Source: Deltaproteobacteria bacterium
Lineage (GTDB): Bacteria > Desulfobacterota > DSM-4660 > Desulfatiglandales > HGW-15
DNA: 41,153 nucleotides
NCBI GenBank assembly: GCA_019310525.1
Contig: JAFDEE010000026.1
Location: forward strand, 1-41,153
Reading direction: 5' to 3'
Shown: positions 7,934-15,935 of the stretch, in pieces
Layout of the letters: each line of letters starts with the position of its first letter
Position numbering within the stretch: the stretch's first letter is position 1
The notes under the pieces: generated by a model
Database searches by the model: none
What the model was told of the DNA's origin: nothing
Seen by the model: only the letters and a program-made list of their open reading frames with translations
Made by a program: the position numbers and the translations under genes

Positions 7934-9084
7934 AACGGGTTATCAAGGGAAACCATGCCGTATCCCAGGGTGTGAGACTTTCCAGGGTGAAGGTCATCTC
8001 GGCCTATCCCATCACCCCTCAAACCACCATCGTGGAAGAACTCTCCGAGATCTGCGCAAGCGGCTCCCTGGATGCCAAGTTTATCAAGGTGGAAAGCGAG
8101 CATTCCGCCATGGCCGCCGTAGTGGGCGCCTCCACCGCCGGAGTCCGCTCATTTACAGCGACAAGCAGTCAGGGACTGCTTCTCATGCACGAGGTCCTCC
8201 ACTGGGCCGCAGGGGCCCGGCTCCCTATCGTGCTTGCGAACGTGAACCGGGCCGTGGCCCCGGGTTGGAACATCTGGGCCGACCAGACCGACTCCCTGTC
8301 CCAGCGGGACACCGGATGGGTCCAGATCTACTGCGAATCAAACCAGGAAGTCCTTGACAGCGTCATCATGGCCTACCGCCTTGCGGAAGAAGTCCGTGTG
8401 CCGGTCATGCTTACCTATGACGCCTTTTTCCTGAGCCACACTTCAGAAATCGTTGATGTGCCTGAAATCGAGGAAGTGGACTCCTTCCTGCCACCCTACG
8501 AGCCGGAGTTGAAGCTCGACGTAGAGGCCCCCTTGGCCTTCGGCGGCCTGATGTCCCCCGACCTTTATTACGAAGGGCGCTATACCCAACACAGGGACAC
8601 AATGAGAGTCTTGGAGGTTTATCCCAGGGTCTGTATGGAGTTCCAACGGGTCTTTGGCAGAAAATACGACATTGTTGAAGAATACCGGACCGGGGATGCA
8701 GAACTTGTCGTCGTCACCGCGGGGACCATCACCTCTGTGTCACGCATCGCCGTCGATGCCATGAGGGCCAAGGGAAAGCCCGTAGGCCTCGTGAAACTCC
8801 GCATCTTCAGGCCGGTACCGGCCGAAGTCTGGCGTTCGGTACTGGGCAGGTTTCCCAAGGTGGTGGTCATCGACCGAAACCTCACCGCCGGTCTAGGCGG
8901 TGTGTTTGCGAGCGAGATCCGTTCCGTTCTCTACTCTCTCGAAGAGAGGCCGAAGGTCTATCCCGTTGTTGCCGGCCTTGGGGGCCGTGACGTAACTCCT
9001 CGGGACCTGGAAGGGATCATCGAGGCCGCCCTCGGACGTGAGGACCCGGGCTCCGAACCCCTGTTCTGGGGCCTTAAGGAATAG
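7930..9084 (+). CDS. porA: 2-oxoacid:acceptor oxidoreductase, alpha subunit
   Basis: The 384-aa subunit has the alpha-chain pyrimidine-domain signature SAYPITPQTTIVEELSE near the N-terminus and ESEHSAMAAVVGAS, and ends with the transketolase-C-like domain. With the beta chain it builds the thiamine-pyrophosphate active site that decarboxylates a 2-oxoacid to an acyl-CoA. The start is TTG 7930: GGAGGT at 7918-7923 is six bases upstream, and TTGA overlaps the stop of the preceding gene, giving translational coupling. An in-frame ATG at 7858 would add 24 residues of non-family sequence inside the preceding gene and was rejected. Confidence 0.92.
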   Translation: MKRVIKGNHAVSQGVRLSRVKVISAYPITPQTTIVEELSEICASGSLDAKFIKVESEHSAMAAVVGASTAGVRSFTATSSQGLLLMHEVLHWAAGARLPIVLANVNRAVAPGWNIWADQTDSLSQRDTGWVQIYCESNQEVLDSVIMAYRLAEEVRVPVMLTYDAFFLSHTSEIVDVPEIEEVDSFLPPYEPELKLDVEAPLAFGGLMSPDLYYEGRYTQHRDTMRVLEVYPRVCMEFQRVFGRKYDIVEEYRTGDAELVVVTAGTITSVSRIAVDAMRAKGKPVGLVKLRIFRPVPAEVWRSVLGRFPKVVVIDRNLTAGLGGVFASEIRSVLYSLEERPKVYPVVAGLGGRDVTPRDLEGIIEAALGREDPGSEPLFWGLKE

Positions 9085-9142
9085 CCACCCGGGCCCGGGG
9101 GCCTTGAAAGGGCGACACCGGGCCGATTTTGGAGGTATTCTC

Positions 9143-10057
9143 ATGCAGAAGAAATTCGATATTCCCCGCGAAATCATGTCTCGAGGAGAACTCCTCCAAC
9201 CCGGCATCCTTTCATGCCAGGGTTGCGGGGCAGCCCTCGCCATGAAGCTGGCCATGATGGGCCTGGGGAAGCGTACAATAGTCGTCATTCCCGCTTGTTG
9301 CTGGACCATTATCCTGGGTGTCTATCCTTACTCGGCCTTACAGGTCCCGGTGATCCACGTCCCTTTTGAGACGGCTGCAGTTGTGGCCTCGGGCGTGCGG
9401 GCCGCCCTGGACATGCGGGGAGAAAAGGACGTGGAGGTGATGGCCTGGGCCGGCGACGGCGGCACCTTTGATATCGGCCTTCAGGCCCTCTCCGGGGCAG
9501 CTGAGCGCAACGACGACATCCTTTATGTCTGTTACGACAACGAGGCGTACATGAACACTGGGATCCAGCGCTCCAGCGCAACCCCCATAGGGGCCTGGAC
9601 CACCACGACCCCGGCAGGCTCCCTTAAGAAGGAACCCAAAAAGGATCTGGAAAAAATCATGATGGGCCACTCCATCCCTTACCTCGCCACCCTCTCTGTG
9701 GCCTACCCCGACGACGCGGTGAAGAAGTTCAGGAGGGCCCGTACCATTCGGGGAACCAAGTTTCTCCATATCCTATCCCCCTGCCCTCCGGGGTGGCGGA
9801 TCGATCCTTCCCAATCCATCCGCACGGCCCGCCTTGCGACCCTTTCAAACGTCTTCCCCCTGTACGAGGTGGTGGATGGAAAACTCGAACTCAGCCTCAT
9901 ACCCGAGAAGACCGTACCCGTAAAGGAGTACCTTGAGTGCCAGGGCCGTTTCAAGGGGATCACACCGGAGATGGAAGATCTCCTCCAGCGAAACGTTGAT
10001 CGGAAATGGGAAGAACTGCTCGCAGAGGCTGAAAAGGAGCGTCAGGCCCTTTCCTGA
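9143..10057 (+). CDS. porB: 2-oxoacid:acceptor oxidoreductase, beta subunit (TPP-binding)
   Basis: The 304-aa beta subunit has the typical CQGCGAALAMK opening, the thiamine-pyrophosphate/Mg motif WAGDGGTFDIGLQAL followed by CYDNEAYMNTGIQRSSATP, and AWTTTTP. These last blocks are typical of pyruvate-type beta chains but also occur in relatives using other 2-oxoacids. The ATG at 9143 follows GGAGGT at 9131-9136. The gene closes the operon and meets the symporter gene tail to tail with only 10 bp between the two stops. Confidence 0.92.
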   Translation: MQKKFDIPREIMSRGELLQPGILSCQGCGAALAMKLAMMGLGKRTIVVIPACCWTIILGVYPYSALQVPVIHVPFETAAVVASGVRAALDMRGEKDVEVMAWAGDGGTFDIGLQALSGAAERNDDILYVCYDNEAYMNTGIQRSSATPIGAWTTTTPAGSLKKEPKKDLEKIMMGHSIPYLATLSVAYPDDAVKKFRRARTIRGTKFLHILSPCPPGWRIDPSQSIRTARLATLSNVFPLYEVVDGKLELSLIPEKTVPVKEYLECQGRFKGITPEMEDLLQRNVDRKWEELLAEAEKERQALS

Positions 10058-10067
10058 GGAAAAGGCC
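10045..10067. terminator. hairpin over the porB stop codon, between convergent genes
   Basis: GGCCcTTTCC, loop TGA, GGAAAaGGCC forms a 9-bp stem with one mismatch, including the stop of porB. It sits exactly where the two convergent transcription units meet and could act as a bidirectional stop, but there is no T-tract on either side. Confidence 0.35.
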
Positions 10068-11765
10068 CTATCCCGGCGAGCCCTCCAACCCCCTCCCGCT
10101 GATCGCCCTTCCCGGACCGGAAACCCTTTTCCGTATCTTCTCGGGATTAGGGGCGTCTATCTTCGCCCCCTTCAACCACCAATTCATGAGAAAGGTCTGC
10201 AGGATCGAAAGGATTATGAAGTACCCCATCCAATAGGGAAATCCCCCCAGGGAGGGTCGGGAAGCGGTCCATTCCCACCAATCGACGGCAAGCCCGAACA
10301 GGAGGGCGAACATGGCGCCGAAGACCAAACTCCTCCTCGAGATGGCGATCCATCCGCGCAGGTCCAGCGAAAGGAGCAGAGTGACGACCAGGTAAACGAG
10401 GAAGGTCACCCCGATGATGGGAACAGCGGGCAGGAATCCGCCCGATGGAAGAAGCTTGAGATAGGACAGAACCACCATGCTTTCCCCAGCGAGTATGGAC
10501 AGGATGGCCGCCGCCGCCCGTGGCCTTTTCAAGTAAAGACCGAAGAACACCGTGGGAAACAGGACAGCCAGCCCCGTAAAGGCCTGGGTGGCAATGTGGA
10601 GGATCGTCGAGGGAGGATTGACCGCGAAGATCAGTCCCAGCGCCGCCAACACGGGCACGAAGACCTTCCCTGGCAAAGATGAATCCCCTGCCTTCCTACC
10701 CGTTACCAGGGGAAAAACGTCGCGGCTGAAAATGGAGCTTAAAGTCAGGAGCTGGGAGTCCATGGTGGACATGAGCGCTGCCAGACCTGCGGACATGATG
10801 AGGGTCCCCATGAAATCACCGCACAGGGAACGAAGCATCATGGGAAGAACCCGATCTGCTTCCTTTCCCACGAGATCCGGAAAAGAGATGTGGCCCAAGA
10901 CCCCCAGGGTGACGGGCAGGAAGAAAACCAGCGTGCAGACCAGGGGGTAGGAGAGCATGGTGCGACGAATGGCTCTGGGATCCCTGGCGCTGAAAAACCG
11001 CTGAAAAAGCTGTGGAAACATGGGATCGCAAAAGAACCAAAGCATCATGAAGCTGAACCACATCGAAGGAGTGAACCTTCCCTGGGGCCCGGGCCGGGAC
11101 ATGAGCGCGGGATCCGCCTTTCGTACCAGGGAATGGGCGAGCTCAAAGCCCCCGTACTGGGCGGAAACCATGATGAGTGCCGTGATCATGAGAGCCACCA
11201 TGAGCAGACCCTGGAAAACATCGGTCCAGGCGACGGCCCTAAGCCCCCCCCTGAAAACATAGAGGACGATGATCAAGGTGATCAGCGTCGCTCCAAGGCC
11301 CTGGGGAATGTCGAACAACTCTTTGAGCACATACCCGCCAGCCATAGGTTGAAGTGCGATATAGGGGATCGTGAAAACGATCATGACCATGGCGAACAAG
11401 AAGGAAAGCAAGGGATTCCCGTAAAGGGAGCCGACCAGTTCCGCAGGGGTGACTGCCCCCCGCTCCTTTCCGATCTCCCAGGCCCTCTTGCCGATGATCC
11501 AGAAGGTGAGCGCCATGAAGCCCGTTCCAAAACCCACGATCGGAAAGAACGCATAACCGTCCCGGTAACCGGCCCCTGAGGCCCCGAATACCGTAAAGGC
11601 CGAAAAATTGGTGGCCGCCATGGTCCCCAGAAGCACGAAGCCCCTGAGGCCCCTTCCGGCCAGGAAGTATTCCTCGGGTGAAGATCGCCACCTCGTCTTT
11701 GCGAAAAAACCGATCAACAGGACCACCATGAAATATCCTGCAATGACTGCGATACGAATCTCCAT
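10068..11765 (-). CDS. Sodium:solute symporter (SSS family)
   Basis: The 565-aa integral membrane protein starts directly in its first transmembrane helix and has many further hydrophobic segments, as expected for the 13-helix SSS/LeuT fold. Family features include EEYFLAGRGLRGFVLLGTMAATNFSAFTV near the N-terminus and SAGLAALMSTMDSQLL in the later half, a region that helps bind Na+ in relatives. SSS proteins import amino acids, carboxylates, sugars or vitamins with Na+; this substrate is unknown. GGGGAGG lies 11 nt before the ATG, immediately after a strong intrinsic terminator, so expression probably depends on readthrough (see 11784-11819). Confidence 0.9.
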   Translation of the reverse strand: MEIRIAVIAGYFMVVLLIGFFAKTRWRSSPEEYFLAGRGLRGFVLLGTMAATNFSAFTVFGASGAGYRDGYAFFPIVGFGTGFMALTFWIIGKRAWEIGKERGAVTPAELVGSLYGNPLLSFLFAMVMIVFTIPYIALQPMAGGYVLKELFDIPQGLGATLITLIIVLYVFRGGLRAVAWTDVFQGLLMVALMITALIMVSAQYGGFELAHSLVRKADPALMSRPGPQGRFTPSMWFSFMMLWFFCDPMFPQLFQRFFSARDPRAIRRTMLSYPLVCTLVFFLPVTLGVLGHISFPDLVGKEADRVLPMMLRSLCGDFMGTLIMSAGLAALMSTMDSQLLTLSSIFSRDVFPLVTGRKAGDSSLPGKVFVPVLAALGLIFAVNPPSTILHIATQAFTGLAVLFPTVFFGLYLKRPRAAAAILSILAGESMVVLSYLKLLPSGGFLPAVPIIGVTFLVYLVVTLLLSLDLRGWIAISRRSLVFGAMFALLFGLAVDWWEWTASRPSLGGFPYWMGYFIILSILQTFLMNWWLKGAKIDAPNPEKIRKRVSGPGRAISGRGLEGSPG

Positions 11766-11768
11766 TTT

Positions 11769-11831
11769 TCACCATACCTCCCCAAAAAAATACGGCCATC
11801 CCGCAAGTCGGGATGGCCGCTGCCTGAACAT
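11769..11831 (-). CDS. possible 20-codon leader peptide of the symporter
   Basis: An ATG at 11831, with GAGAG seven bases upstream, opens a 20-codon frame. It reads through the terminator hairpin and ends in TGA only a few bases before the symporter ATG. Its second half is aromatic-rich (W, Y, F, F, W). Ribosomes translating it would melt the terminator, giving a simple coupling of translation to antitermination. The frame is short and could be fortuitous. Confidence 0.3.
   Translation of the reverse strand: MFRQRPSRLAGWPYFFGEVW
11784..11819 (-). terminator. intrinsic terminator / attenuator in the symporter leader
   Basis: On the minus strand CGGCCATCCCG (11819-11809), loop ACTTG and CGGGATGGCCG (11803-11793) form a perfect 11-bp stem, followed by TA and seven T residues (11790-11784). 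The T-tract runs straight into the Shine-Dalgarno sequence of the symporter, whose ATG is only 18 nt beyond it. No promoter fits between terminator and gene, so every symporter mRNA must read through it. It could also end nitroreductase transcripts. Confidence 0.75.
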
Positions 11832-11861
11832 AACTTGCTCTCAATCTCAAAATTTCGGCGG

Positions 11862-11890
11862 ATTATGGCATAACCTCAGCACTCCTTCAA
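11862..11890 (-). promoter_or_regulatory. putative promoter of the symporter leader
   Basis: On the minus strand TTGAAG (11890-11885), a 17-nt spacer and CATAAT (11867-11862, 5 of 6) form a sigma-70 promoter about 100 nt before the symporter ATG. It lies upstream of the terminator hairpin, so a transcript starting near 11855 would contain the hairpin at about nucleotides 37-63. Confidence 0.5.
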
Positions 11891-11971
11891 GAAAAAATTG
11901 CGGTCCCATGGATGCATGGATGGTTTTTCTTTCAGGCCGAAAGAAGACGATCCGGGATGTCCCGGGGCTTT

Positions 11972-12544
11972 CTATCGGACGAACCTGGTCTTCCCCTCAA
12001 TCCCTTTCCTCGGGGGCGCAGGGATCTCATTCCTCGCCCGGCCGATGCATACCAGGGCCAGGGGGGTCTTCTCGGAGTCGATATCCAGAAGCCCCCGGAT
12101 CGCCTCCTTGTCAAAGAGGGTGAACCACAGGCTGGAAAGGCCGAGGGCCCAGGCCGCCAGGTGCATGTTCTGGATGGCGGCCGCACAGGCATGCTGGTAT
12201 CCCACCGAACCTTCCTCCTGGAACATGTCCACCCCGGTTTTCTTGGGGTCTCCCACCACGGCGATAATCACGGGTGCGGATCGTAAGAAATCCACACCAT
12301 ACTTACCGAGCCACTTCCATCCGGATACCTCCATGGCCCACTTCCTGCACCTCTCGGCCTCCTCGAAGATCTTTTCCTTGGTCTCTGGATGGGTCACCAC
12401 AATGAATTCCCAGGGCTGTGCATTAAGAGGTGAAGGGGCCCAGGTCCCGGCCTCCAAAATTTTGTCGATAAGGGCATCATCGATCGGCTCCGGGGAGAAG
12501 TCCCTGCAACTCCTCCGTTCCTTCATAGCTGTGAAAACGTCCAT
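11972..12544 (-). CDS. Nitroreductase-family FMN oxidoreductase
   Basis: The 190-aa protein has the nitroreductase fold signatures: MKERRSCRDF at the N-terminus, WAPSPLNAQPWEFIVV (FMN and dimer contacts) and a C-terminal IGRAR strand. The family uses NAD(P)H and FMN to reduce nitro groups, quinones or enoates; some members are dehalogenases or BluB-like. The physiological substrate here is unknown. The start at 12544 is preceded by AAAGGAGGTG on the minus strand; an in-frame codon 13 residues upstream lacks such support. It lies between the DUF1847 gene and the symporter, all on minus. Confidence 0.9.
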   Translation of the reverse strand: MDVFTAMKERRSCRDFSPEPIDDALIDKILEAGTWAPSPLNAQPWEFIVVTHPETKEKIFEEAERCRKWAMEVSGWKWLGKYGVDFLRSAPVIIAVVGDPKKTGVDMFQEEGSVGYQHACAAAIQNMHLAAWALGLSSLWFTLFDKEAIRGLLDIDSEKTPLALVCIGRARNEIPAPPRKGIEGKTRFVR

Positions 12545-12598
12545 CTGCCACCTCCTTTCCGGGGAAACCCCTCTGAAAATCATGGTACTGGAAACAAT

Positions 12599-12618
12599 CT
12601 TGATCCTACACGATCAAG
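12599..12618. promoter_or_regulatory. inverted repeat upstream of the nitroreductase gene
   Basis: CTTGATC, a 6-nt gap, then GATCAAG is a perfect 7-bp dyad about 55 nt upstream of the nitroreductase start. It has no T-tract, so it is more likely an operator than a terminator. No regulator can be assigned. Confidence 0.3.
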
Positions 12619-12744
12619 TGGGAAGCAAAAACCCATTGGCAGCCCCGGAGGTATCGCAACTCACGGGGGCCGAACCGGTTCCGGGATATGAGAGAGATCA
12701 GCGGCTGGTCGGGGAAAGGGACAGATGGACCTTCCGGCGGGTCT

Positions 12745-13443
12745 TCAAATCCCGGGGTGCTTGATCTTCATGTAATAGGCGTGGGACAGATAAACGGCCG
12801 CCAGGGGGTTATGCCCCGTCACCCTGTCCTTCACGGCGAGGACGGTTGTCGGGGCCTCCGCGTACTTGAAGAACAGGGAATCGTGCCCCACGCAGAGCCC
12901 GAGGAGAACGTTCAATTCCGTGCCTTCATGGTTGAGAAGCTTCGCCTGAAAGATGGGATTACATAGAGACTCATCCGTTCCCTGGAATATCTTTTCCTCC
13001 TCCTTGAGTCCAAGCCTGTCCTTGGAGGTGCGGCCGGCCTTGCAAAGTACGGATACGACCTCGAATCCATGCTCCTTGAATACCTCTTCCACAATACCGG
13101 CCTCCTTGGCCAATCCGATACAAAAGGCCAACCCGAGACGCCTGTAACCCATCTTCTTGGCAAACTCGCAGATCTCCACGATCCGTGTCTTGGTCGGCTG
13201 CATCACGTAGGGTTGCTGGTGCCGATTGGCGTAACACTCGGCTTCCTGGATCGAGGCCTGCCTGGCGAACTCCCTAATCCTGGGGTCATCGTATTCCGCG
13301 TCGGCCTCCTCGAGGACCTCTCTTCGGGTCAGGGTCGGACATCCCTTGGCCCCGCGCCCATCAGCGCTCATACAGAGCTTCTCCATCGCCTCAATAGTGC
13401 AGGAGGCACAAGAGGGGAGCGGGCCCTTTGTATTCTCTGTCAT
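12745..13443 (-). CDS. DUF1847 cysteine-rich protein
   Basis: The 232-aa protein belongs to the DUF1847 family common in anaerobes. It has an N-terminal metal-type cluster of cysteines (PSCASCTIEAMEKLC, then KGCPTL), then CEFAKKMGYRRLGLAFCIGLAKEA, SVLCKAG and NVLLGLCVGHDSLF, and ends in YMKIKHPGI. The conserved Cys residues suggest a metal or Fe-S site, but no biochemical function is established. AGAGGA precedes the ATG. A 200-nt gap separates it from the nitroreductase downstream, so cotranscription is possible but not clear. Confidence 0.85.
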   Translation of the reverse strand: MTENTKGPLPSCASCTIEAMEKLCMSADGRGAKGCPTLTRREVLEEADAEYDDPRIREFARQASIQEAECYANRHQQPYVMQPTKTRIVEICEFAKKMGYRRLGLAFCIGLAKEAGIVEEVFKEHGFEVVSVLCKAGRTSKDRLGLKEEEKIFQGTDESLCNPIFQAKLLNHEGTELNVLLGLCVGHDSLFFKYAEAPTTVLAVKDRVTGHNPLAAVYLSHAYYMKIKHPGI

Positions 13444-13890
13444 AATTCCAGTCCTCTCTTCCTTGAAAATCCTTCTTACTTTATCTCCTTTTCGTACCGC
13501 GGGAGGATAACAAAACCCTCAATGGATTACAACAGGAATGGGTTATTCTCCAACAGGTGATTCTCTTCATAAAGACGGGTTTCAAGCAAGGCCCCTCAAA
13601 AGCCCTGGCAGGATACACTTGATTCTGCTATGAATATGATCAATATACTACATACCGCCCTTTTTCGGGATACGATATACCCTTGCCCTTTGACAAACCC
13701 GCTCCTCCCTAACCGGCCTCCCGACAGCTGAACGCCCTATCTCCATCCAGCATGGCAAAAAAGGCCCGATTTCCAAGGGTCAAGTCGGATACAGGTAACG
13801 AGGAGAGATTTTTGGGGAAGGAGTGGTCCGAAGCGGGCGCAAAATCCCTATAAATGGAAGACATTGGGCTGTTCAATCAGGGGGCGATCC
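13444..13890. other. divergent intergenic region between the DUF1847 and Nfu-N-like genes
   Basis: About 450 bp without a convincing gene. It must carry the minus promoter for the DUF1847 gene and probably a plus promoter for the Nfu-N-like gene. I see only weak candidates: TGTAAT as a -10 on minus near 13520, and TATAAA at 13849-13854 on plus without a good -35. The TTGACA at about 13691 has no partner -10. No strong repeats were found. Confidence 0.4.
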
Positions 13891-14223
13891 ATGGAGGAAG
13901 AAAGCATTGAGGTTTACCTCCACCCAAATCCTGAAATCCGCTCCTATCTTACCCACCGTACAATATCCCCGCCCCGGGTCGGGATCTTCAGGAATCCCCT
14001 GGACGAGGAGGCCCGTGGCGCCCTCAGGACCCTCGGAGAGATCCCGGCCCGGATCGTGATGGATATCCTTTCCCTGCCCGGTGTAGAGGAAGTCCACATC
14101 AAGCCGAAGGAAATCAGGGTGAAGAAATCAATAACAGTTACTTGGGAGACTATTCAAGGACCCATCATCGAAACCCTCAGACGCTCCCTGAGACGGAAGG
14201 GAATAAGGATCGTTAAAAAATAG
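13891..14223 (+). CDS. Nfu/NifU N-terminal-domain-like protein
   Basis: The 110-aa protein matches the layout of the Nfu_N (scaffold protein Nfu N-terminal) domain: EVYLHPNPEIRSYL at the start, a middle helix (GEIPARIVMDILSLPGVEEVHIK) and KSITVTWETIQGPIIETLR at the end. The Fe-S-binding C-terminal NifU domain with its CxxC is absent; the protein has no Cys pair. In Nfu proteins this domain helps partner recognition, so a free copy may be an accessory factor. The ATG at 13891 is preferred over a codon nine residues upstream. The amidohydrolase follows after 63 nt. Confidence 0.6.
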   Translation: MEEESIEVYLHPNPEIRSYLTHRTISPPRVGIFRNPLDEEARGALRTLGEIPARIVMDILSLPGVEEVHIKPKEIRVKKSITVTWETIQGPIIETLRRSLRRKGIRIVKK

Positions 14224-14286
14224 GGACCGCCGGGCGAGGGTGTAGGTCGAATCGTTCCGGGATTTGAATTGCGAGGTGAAATTTCC

Positions 14287-15558
14287 ATGGACCATTGCAA
14301 GATTTTCCAAAATGTTACGATCATTGACGGCCTTCGGGATAAGCCCCTGCTTGATTCCATGCTGGTGATCGAGGGCGGAACCATCGTTTACGCCGGCAAT
14401 AAGGATCAAGGGATCCTGGAAAGGTATAGTCATGGGAAAATCGTGGATCTTCGGGGCATGTGGATCATGCCGGGCATGATTGACACCCATGTCCACCTTT
14501 CCCTGGACGGGAGTCCCGATTATTTCAGGTTGATGATCGAGGAGACACCCCAGCTTGCAGCCATAAGGGCCGTCAGGAGAGTGAGAAAGATCCTTGAATC
14601 GGGTTTTACGACCATCCGGACCATGGGAGACAAGGGATGTATCGACATCGCCGTCAAACAAGCGGTGGAGGAAGGTGAGATCCCCGGCCCGAGAATCCTG
14701 ACCAGCGGACAGGCCCTCACTATTACGGGCGGGCATGGGGACATGTTCCCGAACCATGTGAAAATCGAAGGGTTGGCCAGGATCGTAGACGGGCCGGACG
14801 AGGCAAGAAAGGCCGCCCGGGAGCAACTGAAGCTCGGGGCGGACAATATCAAACTAATGGCCACCGGGGGAGGGATGTCTCCAGGCCCGGGGACGGTTGC
14901 ACAGTTGACCGTTGAAGAGATGCGGGCGGCCGTGGAAGAGGCATCCAAATACGGTAAGATCACCGGCGCCCATGCCATCGGGGCCGAAGGGATAAAAAAC
15001 GCCCTTGAAGCAGGGGTTCGGACCATTGAACACGGCTCATTCCTGGATGACACGGGTATCCGTCTCTTATTGGAAAAGGAGGCCTTCCTGGTACCCACTC
15101 TTTCCGCGTTCAAGACCCTGAAATTCGGAGAGGATGGGGGAGTTCCTTTGAAGACCATTCGAAAAGTCGAGCATTTTCAAACTGTTCACATGAAAAACCT
15201 CAAACGTGCCATCAAAGCAGGCGTTAAGGTGGTCGTAGGAACAGATGCCGGTACACCTTTCAACTATCACGGTGAGAGCGCTTACGAACTGGAATGCCTG
15301 GTGGCAAACGGCCTATCGGAGATGCAGGCGATCCGATCGGCCACGAGCATCGCCGCCGAGGCCTTGAACCTTTCCAATGTGGGCGTAATTCAAAAAGGCT
15401 GCGTTGCAGACCTTGTAGTCCTCGAAGCGAATCCCCTTGAGGACATAAAAACCCTCCAGCAACCCGAAAAAATTGTGGCGGTCCTGAAAGATGGGGAAAT
15501 CGTGGCGGGAAAATTACCGGGGGGCCGTGATGGTATTGATGTAAGGTCCGGAGACTGA
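14287..15558 (+). CDS. Metal-dependent amidohydrolase (imidazolonepropionase / Xaa-Pro dipeptidase-like)
   Basis: The 423-aa protein has the amidohydrolase-superfamily metal site: DTHVH (His68, His70), a candidate bridging Lys in LGADNIKLMATGG, His in ITGAHAIG and TIEHGSF, and the late Asp in VVGTDAGTP. The family hydrolyses cyclic or linear amide bonds, for example in imidazolone propionate, prolidase-type dipeptides or hydantoin-like rings; the exact substrate is open. The ATG at 14287 follows GAGGTGA and was chosen over TTG 14269. It precedes the peptide transporter operon by about 380 bp and may act on an imported compound. Confidence 0.88.
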   Translation: MDHCKIFQNVTIIDGLRDKPLLDSMLVIEGGTIVYAGNKDQGILERYSHGKIVDLRGMWIMPGMIDTHVHLSLDGSPDYFRLMIEETPQLAAIRAVRRVRKILESGFTTIRTMGDKGCIDIAVKQAVEEGEIPGPRILTSGQALTITGGHGDMFPNHVKIEGLARIVDGPDEARKAAREQLKLGADNIKLMATGGGMSPGPGTVAQLTVEEMRAAVEEASKYGKITGAHAIGAEGIKNALEAGVRTIEHGSFLDDTGIRLLLEKEAFLVPTLSAFKTLKFGEDGGVPLKTIRKVEHFQTVHMKNLKRAIKAGVKVVVGTDAGTPFNYHGESAYELECLVANGLSEMQAIRSATSIAAEALNLSNVGVIQKGCVADLVVLEANPLEDIKTLQQPEKIVAVLKDGEIVAGKLPGGRDGIDVRSGD

Positions 15559-15935
15559 TGGACTCATAAAATTCCTCGTAGAATCAGAGTGTTACAAAAA
15601 AGGATCCAAAGATAAGGGTTGTGATTCAGGAATGCCGGACCCCAGGATCTGAAACAAGAACGCCCGCAGATCGTTTTTATCTCTCCATTACTTCTCCCGT
15701 ACAAACCTCACCTTTTTTCTTGATTCTTCAATCAGAGAAAGAGTATGGTATTTTTGTAGCTATTTGCATACAATAAGTATACACAAAGAGACCTTTAAAA
15801 AACAAACGTTTTTCAAAGGTCTCACAAGGGCACTCGGCCCCTCCCTCCATTTCATGAGGCCTTTTATGATTGGGGATCGGGCCGGGGTTTGGGGAACTCC
15901 TGATTCAACCGCCACCATCTCAAAGGAGGGAAAAA
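15559..15935. other. intergenic region before the peptide transporter operon
   Basis: About 377 bp without a gene. It is AT-rich around 15720-15790 (GCATACAATAAGTATAC is a loose dyad and may be regulatory) and contains the GAGACC hairpin at 15788-15823. The promoter of the downstream operon should lie here, but I found no hexamer pair with correct spacing. Confidence 0.45.
15788..15823. repeat. GAGACCTTT palindromic element (copy 1)
   Basis: GAGACCTTT-a-AAAAAC, loop AAAC, GTTTTT-c-AAAGGTCTC is a 15-bp stem with one mismatch. The right arm, read on the minus strand (15823 to 15805), shares 19 consecutive bases with 34073-34091, so it belongs to a repeat present at least twice. It could also serve as a terminator for the amidohydrolase gene, though no T-tract follows. 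Confidence 0.7.

Noticed and set aside
13691-13720. TTGACA as a promoter for the Nfu-N-like gene
   Set aside because: No -10-like sequence occurs at 16-18 nt spacing.
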